Shown here: in pieces, positions 1 to 9,053 of the stretch
Position numbering within the stretch: position 1 is the stretch's first letter
Layout: every line of letters starts with the position of its first letter
Assembly: GCA_002381185.1 (NCBI GenBank)
Contig: DFOA01000033.1
Coordinates: 16,925 to 80,924 of the forward strand
Origin: Firmicutes bacterium UBA3553
Lineage (GTDB): Bacteria > Bacillota > Clostridia > Tissierellales > Sedimentibacteraceae
DNA: 64,000 nucleotides
Direction of reading: 5' to 3'
Made by a program: the position numbers and the translations under genes
Notes under the pieces: generated by a model
Told to the model about the DNA's origin: nothing
Databases searched by the model: none
What the model saw: the letters and a program-made list of their open reading frames with translations, nothing else

Positions 1-389
1 ATACAGGAATGATTACAGCAATGTCGGAAGTAATAGTAGGATTGATTCCGACATCCATGGGAAGATTCATACCTGTTGTTACAGGCATTATATCAATGCC
101 TTTAAGCTTATTGTTTGACCCTGATTCATTCTATTTTGGAGTTATGCCCGTATTGACAGGTACGGCAAGCCAATTCGGAGTAGATCCTATAATGGTAGGA
201 AGGGCAGCAATTTTGGGCCAAATGACTACAGGTTTCCCTGTAAGCCCGTTAACAGCAGCTACATTTTTATTGACAGGTTTGGCAGGAGTAGATTTAGGAG
301 ATCATCAGAAAAAGACTATTCCATATGCATTTTTAGTTACAATTGTAATGTTGGTAGTAGCTATAATAACCGGAGTAATCACATTTTAA
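1..389 (+). CDS. CitMHS-type carboxylate transporter, C-terminal part (5' end outside window)
   Basis: The reading frame is already open at the left edge (in frame from base 3), so only the last ~129 residues are present. They contain three or four hydrophobic segments and end in a membrane helix just before the TAA. The segment with 'FPVSPLTAATFLL' followed by a final helix resembles the C-terminus of CitMHS-type citrate/carboxylate:cation symporters of the inner membrane; this is family resemblance and the substrate is unknown. The next gene begins 15 bases downstream behind a strong RBS, so the transporter probably shares an operon with the AtuA-like pair and may import its substrate. Confidence 0.75.
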   Translation, partial: TGMITAMSEVIVGLIPTSMGRFIPVVTGIISMPLSLLFDPDSFYFGVMPVLTGTASQFGVDPIMVGRAAILGQMTTGFPVSPLTAATFLLTGLAGVDLGDHQKKTIPYAFLVTIVMLVVAIITGVITF

Positions 390-404
390 ACAGGAGGAAT
401 TAAA

Positions 405-1748
405 TTGAAAAAAATCAGAATAGGAAGCGGTGCAGGGTATGCCGGAGACAGACTTGAACCTGCATTAGAGCTTATTGCAAAAGGAAATTTAGATTATATA
501 AGTTTTGAATGCCTAGCAGAAAGAACTATTGCCATAGCACAAAAAGCAAAATTAGTTGATCCCAATAAAGGCTATAACGGACTTTTAGAGTATAGAATGG
601 ACAAAGTTCTTCCTTTGGCTCATGATCATAAAGTAAAAGTTATTACAAACATGGGGGCTGCAAATCCCCAAGGTGCTGTTGAAGTAATCTGCAAAATGGC
701 GGAGGAAAAAGGCATAAAAGGATTGAAGGTAGCAGCTGTATACGGTGATGATGTGCTTGAAAAATTGGATAAGTATAAAAATACAACAGTTTGGGAAACA
801 GGCAGGCCACTTGCAGAGTTAGATGGAGACATAATATCGGCAAATGTTTATATGGGTATAGACGGAATAGTTGAAGCTTTAAGAAATGGAGCAGATATTA
901 TAGTAACAGGAAGAGTTTCAGATCCTGCATTATTCTTGGCACCATTGGTTTATGAATTTGGCTGGGATGTAAATAATTATGATTTACTGGGCAAAGGAAC
1001 TTTAATAGGACATTTATTGGAATGCGGAGGCCAGGCTACGGGAGGATATTTTGCTGAACCCGGCAAAAAGGATGTTAACAGGCTATGGGAACTTGGATTT
1101 CCAATAGCCGAAGTAAGCGAAAACGGTGAATTTATAATTACTAAGGTGGATGGGTCCGGAGGAGTTGTTAATAAGGATACTTTAACAGAACAGATGATAT
1201 ACGAAATTCATGATCCCACAACTTATTTAACACCTGATTGTACAGCAGATTTTTCAAATGTAACTTTTACGGAAAAGTACAATGATGTTGTGGAAGTGAA
1301 AGGTGCCACAGGCAGAGAAAAAACGGATACATTAAAAGTAAGTATAGGTTACAAGGACTGCTTCATAGGCGAAGGTGAAATAAGCTATGCAGGTCCGGGA
1401 TGTTTTGAAAGAGCGAAATTAGCGGCTGAAATAGTTGAAAAAAGACTTGAGCAAACTAAAGTGAAATATGATGAATTAAGAATAGATTTCATCGGAATTA
1501 ATGCAATTTATAAGAACCATGACAGAAAATACAATGTTCCTGAGGAAGTAAGATTGAGAGTTTCAGCCAGAACCAAGACTAAATATGATGCGGATCAAAT
1601 AGGAAATGAAGTTGAAACGCTGTATACCAATGGTCCGGCAGGCGGCGGCGGTGCTACTAAATCTGTAAGTGAAATTGTATCGGTAGCCTCAATATTGATT
1701 AATCGCAATGATGTAGAAGCAAAAGTAATTTATAAGGAGGTACAATAA
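405..1748 (+). CDS. AtuA-family (DUF1446) acyclic terpene utilization-like protein
   Basis: A 447-residue protein that starts at TTG behind AGGAGG at 392-397; no ATG fits better. The N-terminus ('KIRIGSGAGYAGDRLEPA') and the internal 'DIIVTGRVSDPALFL' and 'ECGGQATGGYF' segments are typical of the AtuA/DUF1446 family. AtuA itself is required for citronellol/geraniol catabolism in Pseudomonas, but its biochemistry is poorly defined, and many anaerobes carry AtuA-like genes outside any terpene cluster. No signal peptide is seen, so it is probably cytosolic. It overlaps the next gene by one base (TAATG), which implies translational coupling. Pairing with a CitMHS-like transporter suggests catabolism of an organic acid; the substrate is not known. 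Confidence 0.85.
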   Translation: MKKIRIGSGAGYAGDRLEPALELIAKGNLDYISFECLAERTIAIAQKAKLVDPNKGYNGLLEYRMDKVLPLAHDHKVKVITNMGAANPQGAVEVICKMAEEKGIKGLKVAAVYGDDVLEKLDKYKNTTVWETGRPLAELDGDIISANVYMGIDGIVEALRNGADIIVTGRVSDPALFLAPLVYEFGWDVNNYDLLGKGTLIGHLLECGGQATGGYFAEPGKKDVNRLWELGFPIAEVSENGEFIITKVDGSGGVVNKDTLTEQMIYEIHDPTTYLTPDCTADFSNVTFTEKYNDVVEVKGATGREKTDTLKVSIGYKDCFIGEGEISYAGPGCFERAKLAAEIVEKRLEQTKVKYDELRIDFIGINAIYKNHDRKYNVPEEVRLRVSARTKTKYDADQIGNEVETLYTNGPAGGGGATKSVSEIVSVASILINRNDVEAKVIYKEVQ

Positions 1749-2047
1749 TGAAATTATGGGAAATAGCTCATTCAAGAACAGGGGATAAAGGTAATATTTC
1801 TAATGTATCTCTTATAGCTTATGATATTAAAGATTATGAATTAATAAAAGAAAAAGTGACACCTGAAGTTGTTAAGGAATGGTTCAAGGATATTGTTAAA
1901 GGGGAAGTTAAAAGATATGAACTTCCTCAATTGGGAGCTCTTAATTTTGTGATGTATGACGCTCTTGGTGGTGGTGTAACCAGATCATTAGCTTTAGACA
2001 AACATGGAAAAAGCTTAAGTTCATATCTGTTGGATATAGAAATATAA
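1748..2047 (+). CDS. AtuA-associated small subunit (ferredoxin-fold-like domain)
   Basis: A 99-residue protein whose ATG overlaps the AtuA-like stop codon. It has the 'HSRTGDKGNISNVSLIAY' signature of the small domain that is fused to the C-terminus of AtuA in proteobacteria and split off as a separate gene in many Firmicutes. The later 'LGALNFVMYDALGGGVTRS' segment is also typical. It probably forms a complex with the preceding protein. There is no separate RBS gap, so expression depends on the upstream gene, and hairpins downstream end the operon. Confidence 0.8.
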   Translation: MKLWEIAHSRTGDKGNISNVSLIAYDIKDYELIKEKVTPEVVKEWFKDIVKGEVKRYELPQLGALNFVMYDALGGGVTRSLALDKHGKSLSSYLLDIEI

Positions 2048-2106
2048 GATGTAATTGATGTAATTTTAAAAATAAGCATCTTGTATTATTACCAGATAAT
2101 TGGTAT

Positions 2107-2144
2107 AATAAACTTGGTTATCCCCCCCGATAACCAAGTTTATT
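2107..2144 (+). repeat. Perfect 16-bp inverted repeat with C6 loop
   Basis: Arms 2107-2122 and 2129-2144 are exact reverse complements separated by six C residues. It is not followed by a T-tract, so it is not a standard intrinsic terminator. It may protect the 3' end of the AtuA-like mRNA or serve as a protein site. Confidence 0.7.
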
Positions 2145-2174
2145 CCCAATACCCCTCAAAGCATTTTAATGCTT

Positions 2175-2205
2175 ACAAAAAGGCCCTAGGGTCTTTTTGT
2201 GTTTA
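2175..2205 (+). terminator. Rho-independent terminator after the AtuA-like operon
   Basis: ACAAAAAG at 2175-2182 pairs with CTTTTTGT at 2193-2200, and inner CCC/GGG pairs extend the stem. The distal arm is itself T-rich and is followed by GTTT. Confidence 0.6.
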
Positions 2206-2536
2206 GTTGATAAATACTTTCAGTGCAGCACTGCTTACGGATTCATGATTTTTTGGAAGACACTGACTACAGTTGGTGCCTTTTATATTGTTACGAAAGT
2301 TCAGCATGATAACATTTACATAACTAAAAATAAAAATACAAGTAAAATAAATATGCATATTATTACTTAAAGTTTGCATATTTGAAAAATGAAATTAAAT
2401 GGTTGATAATATTTAATTTATGATATATTATAGCAATCATAAAAATAAAAATAATAACTTATTGTTACTATATATATTTTGTGAAATTAATTGAATAATG
2501 AATATGGAAATAAAATTACATTTAAAGGAGGCAATA

Positions 2537-4132
2537 ATGAACAATATCGTAATTGAAAAAATTGATTTTGTAAATGAGGCTGTTTTAAAATATGAAGAAG
2601 GCAGTCCTGAAAGAATTGAGTTGGAAAAAGAACTGAAAAATATGAAAAATTCGTTCATAGATATTCCTGTAATAATAGGAGGAAAAGAAATCCGAACCGG
2701 GAATAAAGGAACTTGCATTCTTCCTCATAATAAAAACATGGTTATCGGAGAGTTTCATAAAGCTTCTGAAAAAGAAGTCGAGCTGGCAATTAATGAAGCT
2801 TTAAAGGCGAAAGAGAAATGGGAAAGGATGCACTGGCAGTCTAGGGCAGCAATATTTTTGAGGGCGGCGGAATTAGTTGCAGGGTCCTGGAGGGCAAAAA
2901 TTAATGCTGCAACTATGCTTATTCAAAGTAAGACATATAAACAGGCAGAAATTGATTCAGCATGCGAATTAGCTGATTTCTTCAGAAACAATGCGGCATG
3001 CTTGCCGCAGATTTATGCTGAACAGCCAATATCTCCGGATAAGGTGTGGAATAAAACGGAATACAGGCCTCTTGAAGGATTTATTTATGCTGTATCTCCA
3101 TTTAATTTTACTTCAATAGCAGGCAACTTACCATGCGCACCTGCAATAGCAGGCAATGTTATTGTATGGAAGCCTGCATCGGCTGCTGTATACACAGCTT
3201 ATGTAATTTATCAATTGCTTAAAGAAGCAGGTCTTCCTGAAGGTGTAATAAACTTTATTCCGGGTGATGCAAGCGAAGTAAGCGATGCAGTGTTAAGAGA
3301 TAAGCATCTATGCGGAATACACTTTACCGGCTCAACAAGAGTATTTCAGGATATGTGGGGCACAATCGGAAATAACATTAAAAATTACAGGACCTTCCCA
3401 AGACTTGTGGGAGAAACAGGAGGCAAGGATTTTGTAATTGTTCACAATTCTGCCAACATACAATCCGCTTCACGGGGGCTTGTTGACGGTGCATTTGAAT
3501 ATCAGGGTCAAAAATGCTCTGCGGCATCTCGTGCGTATATTGCGAGAAGTGTATGGCCCGAAATAAAAGAAATAATAATTGGAAAAGCTGCCGGAATTAA
3601 AGTTGGTGATATCGAAGAAATAGACACTTTCATGGGTGCCGTAATAGATCAAAAATCTTTTGATAAGATAAAAGGCTACATCGACTATGCGAAAAATTCA
3701 AATGATGCAGAAATCATATTTGGTGGAAATTGCGATGACAGTAAGGGATATTTTGTTGAACCCACTATAATTTTAGCTAAAGATCCGCACTTCAAAACCA
3801 TGGAAGAAGAAATTTTTGGGCCCGTATTGACAATCTATATATACGATGATAATAAATTTGACGAAACTCTTGCTTTAATTGATAATACATCAGGCTATGC
3901 GTTGACAGGTGCAATATTTGCAAGAGACAGATATGCAATAGATAAAGCCGAAAAGGCGTTGGTTAATGCCGCTGGAAATTTCTATATCAATGACAGGCCA
4001 ACCGGAGCAGTTGTGGGACAACAGCCGTTCGGAGGTTCAAGGCTGTCCGGAACTAATGACAAGGCCGGCTCAAAATTCAACCTTATGCGCTGGATAAGCC
4101 CACGGGTTACAAAGGAAACATTGTCAAATTAA
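2537..4132 (+). CDS. pruA: L-glutamate gamma-semialdehyde (1-pyrroline-5-carboxylate) dehydrogenase
   Basis: A 531-residue aldehyde dehydrogenase. The ATG at 2537 follows AAAGGAGG with ideal spacing; an in-frame ATG at 2498 has no RBS and was rejected. The catalytic Cys is near residue 327 in 'GQKCSAASR' and the general-base Glu is in 'LVGETGGKD'. The Rossmann-side motifs 'SPFNFTSIAGNL' and 'FTGSTRVF' and the C-terminal 'GAVVGQQPFGG' are specific to P5C dehydrogenases. It oxidises glutamate-5-semialdehyde to glutamate with NAD(P)+ in the cytosol, in the breakdown of proline, ornithine or arginine. No proline dehydrogenase is adjacent and the gene appears monocistronic. In a Stickland-type fermenter it could feed ornithine or proline carbon to glutamate (inference). 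Confidence 0.92.
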   Translation: MNNIVIEKIDFVNEAVLKYEEGSPERIELEKELKNMKNSFIDIPVIIGGKEIRTGNKGTCILPHNKNMVIGEFHKASEKEVELAINEALKAKEKWERMHWQSRAAIFLRAAELVAGSWRAKINAATMLIQSKTYKQAEIDSACELADFFRNNAACLPQIYAEQPISPDKVWNKTEYRPLEGFIYAVSPFNFTSIAGNLPCAPAIAGNVIVWKPASAAVYTAYVIYQLLKEAGLPEGVINFIPGDASEVSDAVLRDKHLCGIHFTGSTRVFQDMWGTIGNNIKNYRTFPRLVGETGGKDFVIVHNSANIQSASRGLVDGAFEYQGQKCSAASRAYIARSVWPEIKEIIIGKAAGIKVGDIEEIDTFMGAVIDQKSFDKIKGYIDYAKNSNDAEIIFGGNCDDSKGYFVEPTIILAKDPHFKTMEEEIFGPVLTIYIYDDNKFDETLALIDNTSGYALTGAIFARDRYAIDKAEKALVNAAGNFYINDRPTGAVVGQQPFGGSRLSGTNDKAGSKFNLMRWISPRVTKETLSN

Positions 4133-4233
4133 TTATTCAATAAAAAACACTGCCTCAAAACGAGCCGTTGTTTTTTGTAACTATTTACCTTCGATTCCAT
4201 AGTATAAAATAAAATATGGAATTGGAGGTTGTC

Positions 4234-4767
4234 ATGAATTACAATAATTACAGATGTATTTATTCAAGCAGCGATTATGACAGATATTTTAATGTAAATC
4301 CGTACAGAAGAGCTGTAGCCTATATATCAGGAGGACCGTTGGCACCTGATATACAAGGTATTATGATATTTGCAGATGTACCTGGTGGTACTGAAGTCTT
4401 TGTAGAGGTATACGGACTGCCGCTTTATAAACCTGCAGAAGGTGAAAATCCGCCGGTCAGCCCGTTTGGGTTTCATCTTCACGAAAATGGTACTTGCGAA
4501 GTAGGTGATGCTTCTGAACCATTTACGGCTTCAGGTGAACACTGGAATCCTACGAATCAGCCCCATGGAAATCATGCAGGAGATTTTCCGGTTTTGTTTT
4601 CTAATGACGGCTATGCAAGAATGTCTTTTTTCACTGACAAATTCGAGGTGTCAGAAGTTATTGGAAAGGCTGTCATAATTCATGAAAATCCGGATGACTA
4701 CAGAACTCAGCCATCAGGAGCATCAGGGAAAAGACTTGCATGCGGCGTTATTAGTCCGATAATGTAG
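4234..4767 (+). CDS. Cu/Zn superoxide dismutase family protein without signal peptide
   Basis: A 177-residue protein. The start at 4234 is chosen because GGAGG lies six bases upstream; the in-frame ATG at 4216 lacks an RBS. The metal-site pattern of SodC is visible: 'GFHLHENGTC', then 'HWNPTNQPHGNHAGDFP', then 'IIHENPDDYRTQPSGASG', and a C-terminal 'LACGVI' whose Cys could form the conserved disulfide. Known SodC proteins are periplasmic or extracellular, but no signal peptide or lipobox is present here, so a cytosolic place or a non-enzymatic role is possible. The ~40-residue N-terminal extension is rich in Tyr and Asn. A shared terminator separates it from the convergent next gene. Confidence 0.8.
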   Translation: MNYNNYRCIYSSSDYDRYFNVNPYRRAVAYISGGPLAPDIQGIMIFADVPGGTEVFVEVYGLPLYKPAEGENPPVSPFGFHLHENGTCEVGDASEPFTASGEHWNPTNQPHGNHAGDFPVLFSNDGYARMSFFTDKFEVSEVIGKAVIIHENPDDYRTQPSGASGKRLACGVISPIM

Positions 4768-4850
4768 CTAAGCAAATAAGTCAGTAAGTCCAAGCAGTCA
4801 GTAAGAATACAGATGGCTTGGCAGTGTTTCAATTTTAAAGGATGACATAA

Positions 4851-4880
4851 AAAAGATGCAGTGATGCATCTTTTAGTGTT
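4851..4880. terminator. Bidirectional terminator between convergent genes
   Basis: The perfect 10-bp arms at 4851-4860 and 4865-4874 flank a GTGA loop. The arms carry four A's on one side and four T's on the other, so the hairpin can end transcripts from both sides. The stop codon of the minus-strand gene lies inside the right arm. Confidence 0.7.
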
Positions 4881-5316
4881 TTTCAGGGATTATTATATAT
4901 TCAGTATAACTTTCTCCGGTGACAACAGGGGTCAACACCACATTAAACGAGGTTGTAGTATTGGGAAAGATTTCAAAGTTCATAACAACTACGGGATAGT
5001 ATCCGGATGCTTCTACTCTCATGTGGTATTCATCTGTATTTTCTTCGGGTTTGCCTAGCACATGTATTACAGGAAGTTCAATAACGGGAATTTTTCCGTT
5101 TTCATTGGTGGTGTAGCTTGCTATTTCGTTTTCTATGGCTGATTCTTGATAAATTCCTCTGGTTTCAAATAAGTAAATAGTTACTTTCGCATTACTGACA
5201 GGCTTACGGTCTATTTCGGAAAAAACATTTAAATCCAGGAATCCTGTCTCAGAATCAGCTTCAAGTTTTTTAACCAGCACATTCTTAGCCCAGTATGTCT
5301 TGCTTGAATTCAACAT
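4873..5316 (-). CDS. Small beta-rich protein with carboxypeptidase-regulatory-like fold; function unknown
   Basis: A 147-residue protein that I do not recognise as a named gene. It has no signal peptide or membrane helix. The middle, 'PVSNAKVTIYLFETRG' followed by 'TNENGKIPVIELP' and 'VEASGYYPVVVMNFEIFP', has the alternating pattern of a transthyretin/carboxypeptidase-regulatory-like beta sandwich. Such domains occur in surface, cell-wall and spore-associated proteins of clostridia. It is a single gene, convergent with the SodC-like gene and divergent from the glucosaminidase gene. Confidence 0.6.
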   Translation of the reverse strand: MLNSSKTYWAKNVLVKKLEADSETGFLDLNVFSEIDRKPVSNAKVTIYLFETRGIYQESAIENEIASYTTNENGKIPVIELPVIHVLGKPEENTDEYHMRVEASGYYPVVVMNFEIFPNTTTSFNVVLTPVVTGESYTEYIIIPEKH

Positions 5317-5481
5317 TTACATACATCCTTTCAGTGATTATTAAATAAACAGCTAGATAATTAATTTCTTATGTTGTAAGTAATATATGCATATAAATAA
5401 TTTATGTACGTAAGAGTATTGTAAGGGATCTTTTTTTAAGGGTATATTAATGAACATGTAATAAACTTGTACTATTATATG

Positions 5482-5490
5482 TGATATAAT
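5482..5490 (+). promoter_or_regulatory. Extended -10 promoter element for the glucosaminidase gene
   Basis: TGATATAAT is a consensus extended -10 element (TGN-TATAAT), 28 bases before the ATG at 5519. The -35 region is weak. Confidence 0.5.
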
Positions 5491-5518
5491 GTAGAAAAAA
5501 GAAAGAAGAGGTGAAAAT

Positions 5519-7597
5519 ATGAAGAAAAAAATATTTAATTGGAAAACAATTGTAATGCTGATTATGATTGCTATGCTCGTTAATGTAGCTCCAAATGCTT
5601 ATGCTCAGAGCCCAATTAAGCTGATAATTGATGGAAAGGAAGTCAAGGATGGACCTGAGGCATTTATTAAAAATGACAGGACATTGGTTCCGATAAGAGT
5701 AATTGCAGAAGAGTTAGATGCAGTAGTAACTTGGGATAATAACAATAGAACCGTACATATATCCAAGGAAGATTTACATGTTGTTCTCCCTGTGGACAGC
5801 AATTTAATCGAATACACTATTGACAATGAAACAATTTATAATTTAAGTGATGTATCACCTGTAATAAAAGAAGACCGTACATTTGTGCCTATCCGTTTGG
5901 TGAGCAACGCGTTAGGTGTGGGAATTGACTGGGACAATGACAAAAGGGCGGTAATAATTGATTCTTCTGAAGCGTCAGAGATAGAACCATTTTTTGATGT
6001 TGAAATTTCATCTGTAAAGTCCGGACAAGTTATAACAGGAACCACAAAACTTAGCACACAGTTAAAAGATGTACCAAAGGGAGCGGCAGAAATCAAATAT
6101 TTGCTTCTTGATGCCGATACAAAAAAAGGATTTATAATTGCAAAAGGTACGGATATAACATCGTCTTATGAATGGATGCCTGCCATGGAGGATAACGGCA
6201 GTAAGATTTTAGTTTCTGCCATTTATGACAAAAATAATAATTTTCTTGCAGGGGATGCAATTTCTGTAAAGGTTGGTATAGTACCTGAAATAAAGCTTAC
6301 AGGTTTGACAGAAGGAGAACTGGTAACTGCTGACAGCGTGCCCCTAGGAGCTAATTTGAACTTTTCAGCTGCTTATGTTAAATATGAAATAATAAACCCT
6401 GACACAAATGCATATTATATTTCAGCAGGGTTAGATCCTTTAGGCGGATTCACTATGATTCCTGTCATGGAAGACAACGGAAATATGTCCTTAAGAGTAA
6501 TAGCATATGATATGAGCGGAAAAGCATATTATGGAGACTATGTTAATGTGAAGGTTGATGTAGACAGATATATAAACCTTGGAGGAGTAACCGAGGGACA
6601 GACAATTGACGGCTCTGTAACATTGAGGACTTCCAGAAATTTCAACGTTTCGGAAACTGAATATGTTGCAGTTGACAATGCAGGAAATGAAACTGTACTA
6701 TTCAAAGCAGGCTACGGAAACTACACATGGTTCCCGGGTCCTGATATGGCAGGAAGTAAGCTGCTTTATGTAAGAGTAAAAGATGCAGCAGGCAACTCTT
6801 ATGCGAGCAGCAAAATAAAGGTTAATGTTACAGGTTCACCTAAAGTATTGCTGCAGAGCGTAGGTCCCGGACAAGTTGTAACGGATACATTCAATCTTAG
6901 TGTAAAAAGCAATGTAAAATTAGAAAGTGTAAATTATATTTTAACTAATTTAAAAACAGGAGTAAGCAAGTACCTGTCAGGGCAGTCATATACTCCAGGT
7001 TCTGAAGATGCGGGCTCATGGAGCTTAAAAGCCGAAGCCGTATACGGAGGACAGATCCTAAAAACAGAATCAGTTGAATTTACAATTTATAAAGGCAAGC
7101 TGTATACTGCACTTCCGATTGTTGCAAAAGATCAATTCATGGATTTTGCTTCAAAGCTGGCTGTTGATAACCAAAAAAAGACAGGAATGTCAGCAGCATT
7201 ACAGACAGCGCAGGCAATTTTGGAAACAGGCTGGGGACAAAGCGTTCCTGTTGACAAATACACTGGTCAGATGTCCAACAATTTGTTTGGTATAAAAGGA
7301 ACGGGTTCAGCAGGATCAGTTACTTCAAATACGTGGGAAGAATATAACGGAGTATCATTCAGAATCGATGATGAATTCAGAGCATACAACAATGCGGGCG
7401 AAAGCTGGGAAGATCACAATGCCCTTCTGCTTACAAAAGAAAGATATGCACCATTCAGGGCGGTGATGTTTGACAGCACCCAGGGAGCATGGGCTTTGAG
7501 AAGATGCGGTTATGCAACAGATTCGCAATATTCCATAAAGCTTATAGATATAATAAACAGATACGAATTGAAAGAGCTTGATGAAGTAAGTATATAA
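5519..7597 (+). CDS. Secreted cell-wall hydrolase: stalk domain plus C-terminal glucosaminidase
   Basis: A 692-residue protein with a Sec signal peptide (residues 1-29, cleavage after 'NAYA'). Residues ~33-150 form a copper-amine-oxidase-N-like stalk domain with two 'RTLVPIR/RTFVPIR' repeats. Residues ~155-535 hold four Ig/Ca-beta-like repeats that begin with 'SGQVITG', 'EGELVTA', 'EGQTIDG' and 'PGQVVTD'. Residues ~545-690 are a LytD/FlgJ-type glucosaminidase domain; 'QAILETGWGQS' contains the expected catalytic Glu near 569, followed by 'NNLFGIKG'. It probably cleaves glycan strands of peptidoglycan outside the membrane during growth or separation. RBS is AAGAGGTG. It stands alone and ends at a strong terminator. 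Confidence 0.88.
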   Translation: MKKKIFNWKTIVMLIMIAMLVNVAPNAYAQSPIKLIIDGKEVKDGPEAFIKNDRTLVPIRVIAEELDAVVTWDNNNRTVHISKEDLHVVLPVDSNLIEYTIDNETIYNLSDVSPVIKEDRTFVPIRLVSNALGVGIDWDNDKRAVIIDSSEASEIEPFFDVEISSVKSGQVITGTTKLSTQLKDVPKGAAEIKYLLLDADTKKGFIIAKGTDITSSYEWMPAMEDNGSKILVSAIYDKNNNFLAGDAISVKVGIVPEIKLTGLTEGELVTADSVPLGANLNFSAAYVKYEIINPDTNAYYISAGLDPLGGFTMIPVMEDNGNMSLRVIAYDMSGKAYYGDYVNVKVDVDRYINLGGVTEGQTIDGSVTLRTSRNFNVSETEYVAVDNAGNETVLFKAGYGNYTWFPGPDMAGSKLLYVRVKDAAGNSYASSKIKVNVTGSPKVLLQSVGPGQVVTDTFNLSVKSNVKLESVNYILTNLKTGVSKYLSGQSYTPGSEDAGSWSLKAEAVYGGQILKTESVEFTIYKGKLYTALPIVAKDQFMDFASKLAVDNQKKTGMSAALQTAQAILETGWGQSVPVDKYTGQMSNNLFGIKGTGSAGSVTSNTWEEYNGVSFRIDDEFRAYNNAGESWEDHNALLLTKERYAPFRAVMFDSTQGAWALRRCGYATDSQYSIKLIDIINRYELKELDEVSI

Positions 7598-7628
7598 ATA
7601 TAATGTAGCCTTTTCTTATCTTATGGAT

Positions 7629-7672
7629 GACAAATAAAAACTCCCGCCGGAGTTCTTATTTGTCATTTTTTT
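7629..7672 (+). terminator. Terminator after the glucosaminidase gene
   Basis: GACAAATAA at 7629-7637 pairs with TTATTTGTC at 7656-7664, and AACTCC/GGAGTT extends the stem around a CGCC loop. ATTTTTTT follows. The terminal part overlaps the stop codon of the convergent activator gene. Confidence 0.8.
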
Positions 7673-9027
7673 AGATTGTATTCATTAATCTTATTGAACA
7701 GCTGTCTTGAACTGATGCCTAATTGCCTTGCGGCTTCAGCCACATTTCCGCCGGTTTGCTCTAAAACCCACTGCAGGTATTCAGATTCGACCTCATGCTT
7801 GAAGTTTTGCAAAGGGACTATTTTTTCATAATTCCTGAATTTTTTTGTACTGTTATTTATGTGAGATTTTTTGTGAATATCAAATAAGATGGGAATTCCA
7901 TCCTTTGTTATAATACCATCATTAGACAGTACAACCATTCTGTCAACAATGCTTTTCATTTCCCTTATATTTCCTGGGTAATCATAAGAATAAAGAAACT
8001 TTTCTGCTTCGGGTTCAATATGCTTTATTATAATTTCATTTTCCTTTTGGGATTGTTTTAAAAAAAATTGTATCAACTCATTCATATCCTCTCTTCGCTC
8101 CCTAAGCGGAGGAACTCTTATAACGATGGAGCTTATTCTGTAGAAAAAGTCTTCTCTGAAATTATTTGTTAAAACTTCATTGACCAAGTCCTTGTTTGTT
8201 GCAGATATAAGCCTAAAATCTATAAGTTTTTCTTTATTACTTCCAAGCCGTTCCACCTTTTTTGTTTCCAGCACTCTTAAAAGTTTTACCTGAGTTGATA
8301 GATTTATTTCTCCAACCTCATCTAAAAATAAAGTTCCGTTATCAGCTAGTTCAAATTTACCCTGCTTAGACTTCACAGCACCTGTAAAGGATCCCTGTTC
8401 ATATCCGAATAATTCTGATTCCAGCAGTGTTTCTGTAAAAGAGCTGCAGTTTACCGCTATAAAACTATTTGAGGATCTGTTGCTGCAAAGGTGTATGTAT
8501 TTAGCAGCCACTTCTTTTCCGGTTCCGGATTCACCGATCAGCAGTATATTTGCTTTGGATTTGGCAACCTTTTCGCATTGTGAAAGCATTTTATTATAAC
8601 TTTCATCATTGCTGTTCATCATGTAGGTGCTCAATAGTTTTTCTTTAAATTTGATTTTGTCTTTCTTATCATTGTATAAATTGATAAGTATTTTTGAAAG
8701 AAAATCAATACCGCTTTTTATATCAATATACTCTTTAGCACCGCTTCTCAAGGCTGTACTTTCTTGATTGTATGACGGGGTTGAAGCAACAATAATTAAA
8801 TCCGTCTGAGAAAAGTTGTCTGCAAAATTGCTTATTGTAAAATCCTTATTAAATAATAAGAAATCAGTAATAAAAAAATCATATGCCTGATTTGATAATT
8901 CATTGAATGCATTCTCAATGCCGTAAACATATTTAACATTGTCAGTCAATTTTAAAAGTGCTGAGATGATTGTGTCAACATAGTATTTATCTTTTCCCGC
9001 TAGTAACAGTTTTATATCCTTTATCAT
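7663..9027 (-). CDS. Sigma-54-dependent activator (NtrC-like) with degenerate receiver domain, locus 1
   Basis: A 454-residue protein. The ATG at 9027 lies just behind GGGAGGG and is preferred over upstream in-frame codons without RBS. Residues 1-120 look like a response-regulator receiver: the central Asp of 'FFITDF' is present but the N-terminal acidic pair is missing, so phosphorylation is doubtful. The AAA+ domain has Walker A 'GESGTGKE', the sigma-54 contact loop 'GSFTGA', Walker B 'GTLFLDEVGE' and 'VPPLRERREDM'. A Fis-type HTH ends the protein ('NVAEAARQLGISSRQLFNK'). It is divergent from the grdX operon, whose promoter is sigma-54 type, so it is its probable activator. It has its own sigma-A promoter with a palindrome between -35 and -10. 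Confidence 0.93.
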   Translation of the reverse strand: MIKDIKLLLAGKDKYYVDTIISALLKLTDNVKYVYGIENAFNELSNQAYDFFITDFLLFNKDFTISNFADNFSQTDLIIVASTPSYNQESTALRSGAKEYIDIKSGIDFLSKILINLYNDKKDKIKFKEKLLSTYMMNSNDESYNKMLSQCEKVAKSKANILLIGESGTGKEVAAKYIHLCSNRSSNSFIAVNCSSFTETLLESELFGYEQGSFTGAVKSKQGKFELADNGTLFLDEVGEINLSTQVKLLRVLETKKVERLGSNKEKLIDFRLISATNKDLVNEVLTNNFREDFFYRISSIVIRVPPLRERREDMNELIQFFLKQSQKENEIIIKHIEPEAEKFLYSYDYPGNIREMKSIVDRMVVLSNDGIITKDGIPILFDIHKKSHINNSTKKFRNYEKIVPLQNFKHEVESEYLQWVLEQTGGNVAEAARQLGISSRQLFNKINEYNLKK

Positions 9028-9053
9028 AATCCCTCCCATATACATCTGCATTA

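Larger units (their letters stand above)
2048..2536. other. 489-base gene-free stretch with three inverted repeats
   Basis: No credible coding frame is seen. It holds a perfect 16-bp hairpin with a C6 loop (2107-2144), a small hairpin AAGCATT/AATGCTT (2159-2174) and a terminator-like hairpin (2175-2205). The right part, from about 2290, is very AT-rich and leads into the aldehyde dehydrogenase gene; its promoter must lie here but I could not pick a convincing -35/-10 pair. No sigma-54-type GG-N10-GC element was found. Confidence 0.6.
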
